Below are positions 50,450-59,976 of a DNA stretch of 64,000 bases, piece by piece. The notes beneath the pieces were generated by a model. It made no database searches. It worked only from the letters and a program-made list of their open reading frames with translations, and was not told where the DNA came from. Both the position numbers and the translations under genes were made by a program. Every line of letters begins with the position of its first letter. Position 1 is the first letter of the stretch. The DNA lies in contig CALKFG010000005.1 in the NCBI GenBank assembly GCA_938084575.1, forward strand, positions 248,001 through 312,000. Reading direction: 5' to 3'. Source of the DNA: an uncultured Hyphomonadaceae bacterium (GTDB lineage Bacteria; Pseudomonadota; Alphaproteobacteria; Caulobacterales; Hyphomonadaceae).

Positions 50450-51912
50450 AGAACGAGCGGTGCGAGCCAGACCCCGATCAGGCTGATCACCACAATACCA
50501 ATCAGATTGACCGTCAGGCCGCGGCGCATCATCTCGCCGATCGAGACCTGGTTGCTGGCATAGATGATGGCGTTCGGCGCGGTCGCCACGGGCAACATGA
50601 AGGCGCAACTTGCGGCGACGGCGGCTGGTGCCAGGAGACTGGCCGGCGCAGCCCCTGTCGCCACAGCCAGCGCGCCGAGAATCGGCGCCAGAGTTGTCAT
50701 CGTCGCGACATTGCTGGTCAGCTCTGTCAGGAAGATGACCAGAGTTACAATCACCACCACGAAAAAGAGTGCCGGCAGGACGCTCATGACCCCCATCTGG
50801 GTTCCAATCCAGGCGGATAGACCCGTCGTTTTCACGGCATTCCCCAAAGCGATGCCACCACCAAACAGCAGCAGGACCCCCCAGGGCAGCCGGACGGCTT
50901 CGTCCCAGGTCAGCAGCATCCGGTTCAGCCCCTTGCCGGCCGGGATCAGGAAGGCCGCGACGGCGCCGGCAATGGCAATCATCATATCGACCTGGGCGCC
51001 GCTATAACCCGCCAGTGTCGTCCATCCCAGCGAGGCGGCCGCCTCCACCGTCCAGAGCCGGCTCACCCAAAGCAGGGCCACAAGGGCAAATAAAAGAGCG
51101 ATGCGTTTTTCCGGGACCGACATCGCCCCCAGGCCGTCCCGGTCGATGCGGATCTGATCCATCGCGGCGCCAGCATCCGGCAACCGGCCCAGGCCGCGTG
51201 TGACACTCCACCAGGCTGCCGGCACCATGAGACAGGCGGCCGGAACACCAAACGCCATCCAGCGCGCAAACCCGATGCTGGCGCCCGTCTCTCTTTGCAG
51301 CCAGTCAATCGCGATCAGATTGGTCGGTGTGCCGATCGGGGTGGCAACGCCGCCAATTGAGGCGGCATAACAGATTCCCAGCAGCAGGGCGGTCACAAAC
51401 CGGCCGCTGTCATCGCGCAGGGCCGTGGCGGCGGACAGGGCGATCGGGACCATCATCAGCGTCGTCGCCGTGTTCGAAATCCACATCGACAGCAGGGCCG
51501 TTGCCAGCATAAAGCCGGCAATCAGGGCCTGAGGGGCGGCGCCGACCCGGGTCACAATATTCAAGGCGATCCGTCGATGCAGGTTCCATCGCTCAATGCC
51601 AAGGGCAATCATAAACCCGCCGAGCAGGAGCAGAACGATGGGATGGGTGTACCCCGCGCTGATACTCGCCGGCGTTCCAGCGCCCAACAGGGGCAGAACC
51701 ACCAGTGGCAGCAGGGAGGTGGCCGGAATCGGGATCGGCTCCGTCGCCCACCAGACCGCCATCCAGATCAGCAGGGCGCCGGTGGCCCAGGCCGCCGGCT
51801 CCAGTCCCGGCGGCGGGCCAGCCAGAAGCATGGTCGCGGCCAAACCCGGCCCGGCCCAAAGCCCTGTCTTTTTGATTGTCCATCCCGGTGTGCCCATAGG
51901 GCATGGACGCAA
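50446..51912 (-). CDS. SLC13/DASS-family anion (dicarboxylate) symporter
   Basis: 488 residues with about 12 hydrophobic segments. It has the SLC13 signatures SMWISNTATTLMMVPIALS and VATPIGTPTNLIAIDW, with SNT and GTPTN forming the substrate and Na+ sites. It imports dicarboxylates (succinate, malate, fumarate), citrate or sulfate; the exact anion is unknown. Met6 (ATG 51897) is an alternative start. It follows proB by 36 bases in the same direction and may be the last gene of the obgE-proB unit, or have its own promoter. Confidence 0.88.
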   Translation of the reverse strand: MRPCPMGTPGWTIKKTGLWAGPGLAATMLLAGPPPGLEPAAWATGALLIWMAVWWATEPIPIPATSLLPLVVLPLLGAGTPASISAGYTHPIVLLLLGGFMIALGIERWNLHRRIALNIVTRVGAAPQALIAGFMLATALLSMWISNTATTLMMVPIALSAATALRDDSGRFVTALLLGICYAASIGGVATPIGTPTNLIAIDWLQRETGASIGFARWMAFGVPAACLMVPAAWWSVTRGLGRLPDAGAAMDQIRIDRDGLGAMSVPEKRIALLFALVALLWVSRLWTVEAAASLGWTTLAGYSGAQVDMMIAIAGAVAAFLIPAGKGLNRMLLTWDEAVRLPWGVLLLFGGGIALGNAVKTTGLSAWIGTQMGVMSVLPALFFVVVIVTLVIFLTELTSNVATMTTLAPILGALAVATGAAPASLLAPAAVAASCAFMLPVATAPNAIIYASNQVSIGEMMRRGLTVNLIGIVVISLIGVWLAPLVL

Positions 51913-51948
51913 AGCCGCCCGTCATGTCAAGCTATGGACTGGATCGCG

Positions 51949-53084
51949 TCAGCTTTCCGGACCGCTGCCTTCTGTCAGAACCAGGTCATTGCGGTGAATG
52001 ATGGCCGGGCGCCCGCGATAGCCCAGCCGGGCTTCCGCAGCTTCGGTCTGAAGGCCGGCAATTGTGGCGATATCGACCGCGCCATAGGCGGTCACGCCCT
52101 TGCCAATCAGGGCCTTATCTGGTCCGCAGATCGCGACCGCGGCACCCCGGTCGAAGCGCCCCTCGACCGCAACAATCCCGACCGGCAACAGGCTCGCGCC
52201 CCGCTGCAGTGCGGCGGCGGCGCCGGCATCCACAAACACCGTCCCTTCCGGCCGCAAATGGCCGCTCAGCCAGGCAAGCCGCGCCGTCTCCGGCGATACC
52301 GGCGGCACGATCCAGGTGGCTTTTTCGCCGGCCTCGAGGGCCGACAGCGGTTGCGTCCGCAGGCCGAGCGTGATCACGGTCTTGCACCCTGCGGCCCAGG
52401 CGATCCGGGCGGCTTCAAGCTTGGTGACCATGCCGCCCGATCCGATGCCGGCCGTGGCATTGCGGTCGCCTGCCATGGCGTCATAAGAGGCGTCAAAGTC
52501 CGTAATCATGGGAATGTGTGCCGCCTCTGGAGATTGCCGGGGATCCGCCGTGTAGAGGCCGTCGACATCTGACAGAAGGACCAGCGTTTCGGCGCCGATC
52601 ATCTGGGCGACCCGGGCGGCCAGCCGGTCATTGTCGCCATACCGGATTTCGTCGGTTGCGACGGTGTCATTCTCATTGATGACCGGCACGATCCCGGCGC
52701 GCAGCAGAGTATCGAGCGTGGCGCGGGCGGTCAGCCAGCGATGCCGCGTTTCGGTATCTTCCAGCGTCAGGAGCGCCTGCGCCACGACCACATCATGCGC
52801 GGCGAAGGCCATGCCGATCGCCTGCATTAGCCGGGGCTGGCCGAGGGCGGCCGCCGCCTGTTTCTCTTCCAGTTTGCGCCCGGACAGCCCGGTCAGGAGC
52901 GGCCGCCCCAGCGCCACCGCGCCGGACGCGACAAGCACAATGTCGCGGCCCTTCTGGCGCAAGCGGGCGATCTCTTCACCGAGGACAGATAACCAACTGT
53001 CCCGGGACTGGCCATTCAGCGTGGCCAGGCTGGAGCCGATTTTGATCACGATCCGGCGGGAATCAACAAGCCAGGACGTGGTCA

Positions 53085-53085
<1 letters not shown>
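51949..53085 (-). CDS. proB: Glutamate 5-kinase
   Basis: 378 residues from ATG 53085; the stop of obgE shares one base with this start (TAATG), so the two are coupled. The open frame extends to 53241 inside obgE. It phosphorylates glutamate, the first committed step of proline synthesis. Amino-acid-kinase motifs: RIVIKIGSSLAT, VLVASGAVALG, VINENDTVATDE and GDNDRLAARVA, plus IGSGGMVTKLEAARIAW. A C-terminal PUA domain (VDAGAAAALQRGASLL, KGVTAYG...) is present as in full-length ProB. proA is not adjacent. Confidence 0.94.
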
Positions 53086-54149
<1,064 letters not shown>

Positions 54150-54243
54150 TTAGCCTGCCCGGCCTGCCTTGGCCAGTCATGCTTTTGCAAATGCCCTTTC
54201 GGCGCAAGAGACCCCGTCACGAGCCCCGGCCGCGCGGGCCCGC

Positions 54244-55137
54244 TCAGACCCCAAACGCGTCCAGCGCAGCACGGGCGACCTGGTCGCCATGTTCCTGAAC
54301 GAAATGCCCGGCGTCGGCGATTTCCAGCGGTGCCGGGCAGCCCCGTATGGTCTGACGCAACTGCGCCATCAGCGCTGGTCCGAGCACCGGGTCCTGCATG
54401 CCGACAGCCATGAAGCTCTGCCCGGTCCAGGCCTGCGCCCACCAGGCCGCGGCCCGTCGGGCCGTTGTCACGCCACCCATGTCCGGCGCGGTCATGACCA
54501 GATCAGGAAAGCGCCGCACGCCAGCCTTGAAGCGTTGATCCGGATACGGCGCTGCATAGGCCGCGGCTTCGGCCGGGCTTAAATCCGGAACCGCGCGCTG
54601 CATCAGGCCGGCAATGTCGAGATCAGGCTGACGGCGATTGAACGCCCGCCAGGCGTCGAACCCTTCACCGAGGGACTCGCCAACGGGGATCGCGGTGTTC
54701 ATCACGACAAGGCGATCAAACCGGTCCGGCATGTCCGGCGGCAAGGTCAGGCCGAGTATCCCGCCCCAGTCCTGGCAAACCAGGGTGATCCCATTCAGGT
54801 CGAGCCTTTCAATCAGAGCGCGGAGCAGGGTGCGGTGAAAATGAAAACTGTACACATCGTCATTGACGGGCTTGTCGGACTTGCCAAAGCCAAGCAGGTC
54901 GGGCGCAATGACCCGATGTCCCGCCCCTGCCAGAATGGGAATCATCTTGCGATACAGATAAGACCAGGTCGGCTGGCCGTGCAGGCACAGGAACACCTGC
55001 GCCGCGGCAGAGGGCCCTTCGTCGAGATAATGCACCCGCAGACCCTCATAGGCCGGCAGGTCGTCGATATAATGGGCGGCGAAGGCATAGCCTGGCAGGT
55101 TTTCAAAGCGCGCGTCCGGTGTCCGCAGATAATCCAT
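54244..55137 (-). CDS. Haloalkane dehalogenase (HLD-I, DhlA-like)
   Basis: 297 residues from ATG 55137, which follows GGGAGGGTGAC. Alpha/beta-hydrolase that replaces a halogen on an alkane by hydroxyl. HGQPTWSYLYR supplies the oxyanion hole; nucleophile Asp123 and halide-binding Trp124 are in VCQDWGGILGL, a second candidate halide Trp163 is in EGFDAWRAF, catalytic Asp249 in MQDPVLG and His278 in DAGHFVQEHG. This spacing matches DhlA (Asp124, Trp125, Trp175, Asp260, His289). Marine hosts may meet brominated or chlorinated compounds. It sits between the rpmA and obgE genes, 103 bases ahead of obgE, an unusual place. Confidence 0.88.
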   Translation of the reverse strand: MDYLRTPDARFENLPGYAFAAHYIDDLPAYEGLRVHYLDEGPSAAAQVFLCLHGQPTWSYLYRKMIPILAGAGHRVIAPDLLGFGKSDKPVNDDVYSFHFHRTLLRALIERLDLNGITLVCQDWGGILGLTLPPDMPDRFDRLVVMNTAIPVGESLGEGFDAWRAFNRRQPDLDIAGLMQRAVPDLSPAEAAAYAAPYPDQRFKAGVRRFPDLVMTAPDMGGVTTARRAAAWWAQAWTGQSFMAVGMQDPVLGPALMAQLRQTIRGCPAPLEIADAGHFVQEHGDQVARAALDAFGV

Positions 55138-55202
55138 GTCACCCTCCCAAAAGCTGAGCCTAGAAGAGATGCCGTCGCGATGCCAGACCCGGCACACCTG
55201 CC

Positions 55203-55634
55203 TCAGTTTTTGCCGGCTTGGGTTGCAGGCGTGTCAGATGCCTCTGGCGGCCACGGCCTGTCGCTGAGCCAGACACCCCGGCGCCGGTCGGTCTGAATGG
55301 ATGCTGCGTGTTCCAGCCGCGCCCGCAGGGTCGCCACCGGATTTTTGCCGCCAATGGTGACCCCGCGGGCCTGAACGGCGGCGACCAGATCTCCGAGGCG
55401 AATGGGCTGACCCGTCTCCTTCAGGATGTCGACCGTAGCCATCTCGGTCTGCGCAACAACTTTACCGGACCGCTTCGAGGCGCGCTTGGGTGACCGCATC
55501 TGGATGGCCCGTTTCGGCAGCGCCGCATGTGCCTCGATCAGAGCCCTCAGCTGGGCCATATATTCAAGTTTCGGCCCGAGCTGGGCTTCGAGCGCGGCAA
55601 GTTCCTCGCGAGCGGCCCTTATGGTGGTCGTCAT
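55203..55634 (-). CDS. Small HARE-HTH-like winged-helix protein
   Basis: 143 residues: a coiled-coil N terminus (REELAALEAQLGPKLEYMAQ), a basic linker (RSPKRASKRSGK), then a winged-helix-like domain (ATVDILKETGQPIRLGDLVAAV, IGGKNPVATLRARLEHA, RRRGVWLSD) that resembles the HARE-HTH fold found in restriction enzymes, RNA polymerase delta and ASXL. It probably binds DNA or a DNA-bound partner; no more can be said. It has a promoter of its own and GGGAAAGGAAG before the ATG; the dehalogenase follows 65 bases later. Confidence 0.62.
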   Translation of the reverse strand: MTTTIRAAREELAALEAQLGPKLEYMAQLRALIEAHAALPKRAIQMRSPKRASKRSGKVVAQTEMATVDILKETGQPIRLGDLVAAVQARGVTIGGKNPVATLRARLEHAASIQTDRRRGVWLSDRPWPPEASDTPATQAGKN

Positions 55635-55708
55635 GGTTGCTTCCTTTCCCTGAAGCTACCCCCACCCAAATATAAAACAAATAAACCCGAAAAGTTCGGA
55701 TCGTTTAT

Positions 55709-55737
55709 AAAATATCGAAACAGTCATCTATAGTCAA
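55709..55737 (-). promoter_or_regulatory. Predicted sigma-70 promoter of the HARE-HTH-like gene
   Basis: On the minus strand TTGACT (complement of 55732-55737) and TATTTT (complement of 55709-55714) are separated by exactly 17 bases within an AT-rich stretch, about 75 bases upstream of the ATG. Confidence 0.5.
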
Positions 55738-55793
55738 ATCATATGAGGTCGACGGAATGCATCTGCGCAGCGCGCGTTGCCAGACGACAGCAC

Positions 55794-55821
55794 GAAAAAG
55801 GGGAGGCTGTGAGCCTCCCCT
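55794..55821 (-). terminator. Rho-independent terminator after rpmA
   Basis: Read on the minus strand, AGGGGAGGCT and AGCCTCCCCT form a perfect 10-bp stem with a 3-base loop followed by TTTTT. It is 39 bases past the rpmA stop, so the ribosomal unit ends here and the downstream genes need their own promoter. Confidence 0.93.
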
Positions 55822-55860
55822 GAAATCTATTATGTATTGTCCGCGTGCCGGTCAGAAGCT

Positions 55861-56130
55861 TTATTCTGCGGCGTCCAGAACCGGTGCAACAGAAACATAC
55901 TGGCGGTTGCCCCGCTTGCGCGTGAAGGCGACTTTGCCTTCGACCAGGGCAAACAAGGTATGGTCCTTGCCCATGCCGACACCCCGGCCCGGATAGGTCC
56001 GTGTTCCGCGCTGGCGGATGATGATGTTGCCGGGAATAACATGCTCGCCACCGAATTTCTTGGTGCCAAGATATTTTGGGTTTGAATCGCGACCGTTCTT
56101 TGACGAGCCGCCTGATTTTTTATGAGCCAT
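55861..56130 (-). CDS. rpmA: 50S ribosomal protein L27
   Basis: 89 residues; [21 protein letters not shown] start, [22 protein letters not shown] core and [17 protein letters not shown] near the end are all L27 hallmarks. The N terminus reaches into the peptidyl-transferase centre. It is 37 bases downstream of the extended rplU and ends at a strong terminator. Confidence 0.98.
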   Translation of the reverse strand: MAHKKSGGSSKNGRDSNPKYLGTKKFGGEHVIPGNIIIRQRGTRTYPGRGVGMGKDHTLFALVEGKVAFTRKRGNRQYVSVAPVLDAAE

Positions 56131-56167
56131 TCTGCAGGTCTCCTAATTCCGTATCCGTATAGAGGTC

Positions 56168-56911
56168 TCAGGCGCCCTTGGCGAGTGCCTTGGCCTGACT
56201 GACCCAGTCGTCGCGCTCAACCCGGCCCGACATGTTCAAGTCTTCCTCAAGGGCGGCGATCTGGGCCTTTTTCAGGCCTGCGATCTGCCAGAAGTGATAA
56301 ATGCCAGCGCCGTTGAGTTTCTTTTCAAAGGCCGGGCCAACGCCGGTGATCTTCTTCAGATCGTCTGCCTGGCCCTGTGCCGCCGTCAGACGGCCACGAT
56401 CGTCGGCCTCGGCCTTGGCGTCAGCCTTCTTCGGCGCGGCCTTTTTCGGTGCGGCGGCCTTCGGCTCTGCCTTGGCCTCTGCTTTTTTGGCCGCGGCTTT
56501 CTTCGGTGCGGACGCGGCTTCGGGTGCCGCGGTGTCTGCCGCAGGCGTGTCCGCGGCCGGGGCCTTGGCAGCCGCCTTTTTCGCGGCAGGCTTCTGACCC
56601 TTGGCGAGAATGGATTCGATGGTCACAACCGTTTGAAGCTGACGGTGACCTTTCTTGCGGCGATATGTACTGCGCTGCCGCTTTTTGAAGATCATCACCT
56701 TAGCGCCCTTGCGCTGTTCGGCGACTTTCCCGATCACGGTGGCGCCCTCGACGACCGGCGCACCGACCTCGACCTTGCCATCCTTGCCGATCAGCAGGAC
56801 GTCCTCAAAAGTGACATCCTTGCCGGCGTCAGCGTCGAGCTTTTCGACGATGATTTCGTCACCTTCGGCAACCTTATACTGCTTGCCACCTGTCTTTATG
56901 ACCGCGAACAT
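56168..56911 (-). CDS. rplU: 50S ribosomal protein L21 with long C-terminal extension
   Basis: 247 residues, more than twice the usual 103 or so. Residues 1-105 are ordinary L21 (MFAVIKTGGKQYKVAEGDEI, KKRQRSTYRRKKGHRQ). Residues about 106-180 are a Lys/Ala/Pro/Glu-rich linker with repeats of KKAAAKKAEAKAE type. Residues about 182-247 form a helix-hairpin-helix-like domain (LKKITGVGPAFEKKLNGAGI, YHFWQIAGLKKAQIAALEED, RVERDDWVSQAKALA), similar to one found at the end of NuoE and other proteins. The first part surely works in the 50S subunit; the tail may touch rRNA or another factor. AAGGACGAGG precedes the ATG. Confidence 0.95.
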   Translation of the reverse strand: MFAVIKTGGKQYKVAEGDEIIVEKLDADAGKDVTFEDVLLIGKDGKVEVGAPVVEGATVIGKVAEQRKGAKVMIFKKRQRSTYRRKKGHRQLQTVVTIESILAKGQKPAAKKAAAKAPAADTPAADTAAPEAASAPKKAAAKKAEAKAEPKAAAPKKAAPKKADAKAEADDRGRLTAAQGQADDLKKITGVGPAFEKKLNGAGIYHFWQIAGLKKAQIAALEEDLNMSGRVERDDWVSQAKALAKGA

Positions 56912-57075
56912 GGCCTCGTCCTTTTCAGACTTTCAAAATATATTCTGATCCGCTGCCAGTGGGCGCGGACATGAAGCGGCGGGTAAACACGAAAGCGAGG
57001 GCCGAGTCAAACCCCTGTCGTCATGAAGTACAGGTCTTGAACAGTTTTGCAGTTAAGGGTACGCCCCCCGACAGC

Positions 57076-57165
57076 GGAGAGGTGCCGGAGTGGCTGAACG
57101 GGACGGTCTCGAAAACCGTTGAGCGCGCAAGCGTTCCGAGGGTTCGAATCCCTCTCTCTCCGCCA
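57076..57165 (+). tRNA. tRNA-Ser (anticodon CGA)
   Basis: Acceptor GGAGAGG pairs with TCTCTCC (last pair G-U), D-arm GTGCCGGAGTGGCTGAACGG, anticodon stem-loop CGGT-CTCGAAA-ACCG giving CGA, long variable arm, T-arm GAGGGTTCGAATCCCTC, discriminator G and encoded CCA. Reads UCG codons. Confidence 0.96.
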
Positions 57166-57348
57166 TGATGCCCGGCTGACTGTCAGGATGCGGCTCAAGG
57201 CGGGTGCCGCCTTTCTGTCCCAGGGCGCCTCTGGCAAAAGCACGATTGCCCTGTCGCACTCAGGCCGGTTGCCGGTGGGCTGTCCTGCTCTGGGTCACAT
57301 CGCGCAACGGACCGCCGGGAGCGGTCCGTACCGGGCGGCCCGGCAGGC

Positions 57349-58128
57349 TCATGGCGGCGTGCAGCGGCAGAAGGCCCGGCCGTCTTCATTGAGCCCCTGA
57401 CAGCCGATAATGCGCGGCCCGGAGAAACAGTGCCGGGCATCCCGGGCGATTGAATGGGGTGAGGCGCTTTTCACCTCGAAGCTGCCGGGGTCGGCGGTCT
57501 CGACCACCTGGTCGCGCCAGTAAACCCTGATCTGATCCCTGACATAGAAGGCCGGCAGCACCTCCAGCGTCGCCACATCCGAAATGTCCACCCGGGTCGC
57601 ATCGGCGTAATAGCACTGGGTGTCGCGGGCCTGCCATGGCGACATGATTTCGAAGCTGTCGATATCGCAGATGTCAAGGCGCACGGGTCCGAGATAAATA
57701 TTCTCCCGGTCGCGCGCCCACCCGTCCTGCAGGCGTTCGAAGGTCTCAGGACGGGCCCCCTCAAGGCGTGTCGTCTGGTAAAACACCTGAGTTGCATCTG
57801 CGGCATAGCCGGACCGGCGCAGGGTGAATGAGTAGGGGTCCGCATGGGCGATAGGACGGCTGCCCTTGAAAACCTGCGCGCGATCTCGTCCATAGGCGTG
57901 ATTTATGCTGGAAAAGCTTGCCGGGTCTGCGCCGTCGACCTGTGAGACGTGATAGCGCTGTGACATCGGGTTCCAGGTCAGGTAGCGCACCTCGTCCTCT
58001 GTGACCTGATAATAGGCATAGGTGCCAGAGATGGCCTTGACTGCACTGGTGCAGGCCGTCAGCGCCACCGGTCCCGCCAGCAGGGTCAGCATGACAATCC
58101 GCGTGAGGCCGGGACAGAGTTTAAACAC
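57349..58128 (-). CDS. DKNYY-like repeat lipoprotein
   Basis: 259 residues from GTG 58128 (AAAGGG upstream; longest frame starts at 58191). Signal ends in a lipobox (VALTACTS). The rest shows repeats of the form YGRDRAQVFKG...DPYSF, YAADATQVFYQ...RPETF and WARDRENIYLG...DIDSF, the DKNYY-type pattern of about 35 residues repeated five times or so. Such proteins are anchored in the outer or inner membrane; no function is established. Two cysteine-rich stretches near the C terminus (CQGLNEDGRAFCRC) are unusual for a repeat protein. It is divergent from the nuclease. Confidence 0.72.
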   Translation of the reverse strand: MFKLCPGLTRIVMLTLLAGPVALTACTSAVKAISGTYAYYQVTEDEVRYLTWNPMSQRYHVSQVDGADPASFSSINHAYGRDRAQVFKGSRPIAHADPYSFTLRRSGYAADATQVFYQTTRLEGARPETFERLQDGWARDRENIYLGPVRLDICDIDSFEIMSPWQARDTQCYYADATRVDISDVATLEVLPAFYVRDQIRVYWRDQVVETADPGSFEVKSASPHSIARDARHCFSGPRIIGCQGLNEDGRAFCRCTPP

Positions 58129-58431
58129 AGGCGGTTGACCCTTTCTGGATCGCTGGACGATGACAATGATGATGGCCCCGGCGGGGCGCATCCTGGACGC
58201 TCAGCCTGTCATACGGATCCAGCCCGGCGGGTCAAATGGCGGCCGCACCGGTGCCGGTCGGCCCGGGCGGACTGTCTGGCCCCTCAGCCTCGTCCGAAAC
58301 GGCATATCCCGGGCGCCTGCGTGTCGGTCGCCGCGCCGCCGCCTGTTTGACGGCCGGAAACGAACGCGCCTAGATAAACCGGGTGGTCGCGGCGGGGCCG
58401 TCCGGGCGCAACGGCATGGCTGGGGGGACAG

Positions 58432-59220
58432 ATGCGGGCAGGGATTTTGGCGTCGGTGGTTTTGCTGGGCTCTCCCGGCGCGGCCCTGCACGCGCAGGAC
58501 GTCCATATCGTGCACTGTTATCAGGGGGCCTGCCCGACGGGCGTGCCGGCAACCAATGACCTCGTCGTGCGGGAAATCTTCGCCCTGTCGGCCAACGACC
58601 AGACCAAGCTGGCCGACTGGGTCGCCTATCGCGTTACATCACAGACGATCGGAACATCTCAGGGCCTCAATCGCGACTGGAAAACTGACCCTTTTCTCGA
58701 CGATGACGAGACGCTTGAGGCGGGACGCGGTCAGCAGGATGACTATCGCGGGGCCTTTCCAGCGCATGGCTATGACCGGGGGCACCAGGCGCCGCTTGCG
58801 GCCTTTGCCGGAACCCCCTTCTGGCGGGCGACCAATATCTATTCCAACATCACGCCGCAACGCAGTGCCCTGAACCAGGGGGCGTGGCGGTTGCTGGAAG
58901 AAGCGGTGCGCGATGTGGCCTACCATCAGGACCAGCTCTGGATTGTCACCGGTCCCGTATTTGAGCGCGACATGCCGGCGCTTGGCAATGCCGGCGAGCC
59001 GCACCGCGTTCCGTCGGGCTATTGGAAGCTGATCACCAACCGGGCGGGTGCCGCGTCGGTCTTTTTCTTCGATCAGGACACGCCGCGCGATGCGGTCTTC
59101 TGTGACCATCGGACGACGCTCGCGGCTGTGGAGGCGCGCACCGGCCTGACGCTGGCACCTGCGGCCGGATTGCAGGCGGGCGGGCTGGACCCGGCCCTGG
59201 GGTGTCCGCCGTCTGGCTGA
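58432..59220 (+). CDS. Secreted DNA/RNA non-specific endonuclease (NucA/Serratia type)
   Basis: 262 residues with a signal peptide (GILASVVLLGSPGAALHAQD). The catalytic motif is YDRGHQAPLAAF, in which His is the general base, and the downstream ATNIYSNITPQRSALNQGAW supplies the metal-binding Asn. Family members degrade DNA and RNA with Mg2+ and are used for nutrient acquisition or defence. A cysteine pair near the N terminus (HCYQGACP) may stabilise it. Its stop is 5 bases from the convergent PepSY gene's stop. Confidence 0.9.
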   Translation: MRAGILASVVLLGSPGAALHAQDVHIVHCYQGACPTGVPATNDLVVREIFALSANDQTKLADWVAYRVTSQTIGTSQGLNRDWKTDPFLDDDETLEAGRGQQDDYRGAFPAHGYDRGHQAPLAAFAGTPFWRATNIYSNITPQRSALNQGAWRLLEEAVRDVAYHQDQLWIVTGPVFERDMPALGNAGEPHRVPSGYWKLITNRAGAASVFFFDQDTPRDAVFCDHRTTLAAVEARTGLTLAPAAGLQAGGLDPALGCPPSG

Positions 59221-59225
59221 GTGCG

Positions 59226-59951
59226 TCAGGCTCGTCCGGATGAGCGCCGACGCCAGATCAGCAGACTTCGGCGGACTTTGATCACCAGAAGGATAAGGCC
59301 GGACAGGGCAACGAAAATGGCGGCGCCGGCGGCCGTGATGAGCAGCGGGTGATTAAAATCAGAGCCGTCATCATAATCCATGATGTGCAGTTTCCAGAAG
59401 AAGTCATAGAACCGCCATGTGTTGGAGCGGCGGGCCACAACCACGGCCCGATCGGGATCGACATAGAGCGTGGTGCGTCCGGCATCTGCGAAAACGACCT
59501 GCCAGACCGGACCGGGGCGGCCATATTCACCGGGCGGTGTCTCTAGCCAGGACACAGCGGCAATGTCTGCCGCCTCGGCATAATCCCACAGGGCGATTGC
59601 GCGGGCGAGGGTCTCATCGATCGGGGAGAGTGGCCGTCCGGTGTCCGCGTCAACGGTCATGACAGCTGTTCCCGACCCGGTCAGGCGCCAGACCGGCCTG
59701 TCAAGCATGTGCCCCAGCGTCGCCATCTGGACCGTGCCCTGTGCGGCCGCGGCAACGGCCTCTTGCAGCGGTATGACATCACCTGGCACGATTGGCTTCA
59801 GGATGCGGTCGGCAATTTTGTGCTCCCCGCGAACCTGCTCGATGGGAATAGCGCTCATCACCAGACCGCCGACAATCCAAAGGGCAATCTGCAGGCCGAC
59901 CACCAGAGCGATCCATTTATGGATCTGAACGCTCCACCTTAATAGCCCCAT
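59226..59951 (-). CDS. PepSY-domain membrane protein
   Basis: 241 residues. An N-terminal membrane helix (WIALVVGLQIALWIVGGLVM), a periplasmic domain with PepSY-like strands (AVMTVDADTGRPLSPIDE; TTLYVDPDRAVVVARR) and a C-terminal helix (HPLLITAAGAAIFVALSGLILLVI). It resembles PepSY-associated transmembrane proteins, which are often found with metal uptake or copper genes. Last gene of the copper operon, 25 bases downstream of the multicopper oxidase. Confidence 0.78.
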   Translation of the reverse strand: MGLLRWSVQIHKWIALVVGLQIALWIVGGLVMSAIPIEQVRGEHKIADRILKPIVPGDVIPLQEAVAAAAQGTVQMATLGHMLDRPVWRLTGSGTAVMTVDADTGRPLSPIDETLARAIALWDYAEAADIAAVSWLETPPGEYGRPGPVWQVVFADAGRTTLYVDPDRAVVVARRSNTWRFYDFFWKLHIMDYDDGSDFNHPLLITAAGAAIFVALSGLILLVIKVRRSLLIWRRRSSGRA

Positions 59952-59976
59952 CCTGTCCCCCTATGTCCGGTTGCGA

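Noticed and set aside
57007-57259. Minus-strand frames across tRNA-Ser(CGA)
   Set aside because: Same artefact: translation of the tRNA complement.
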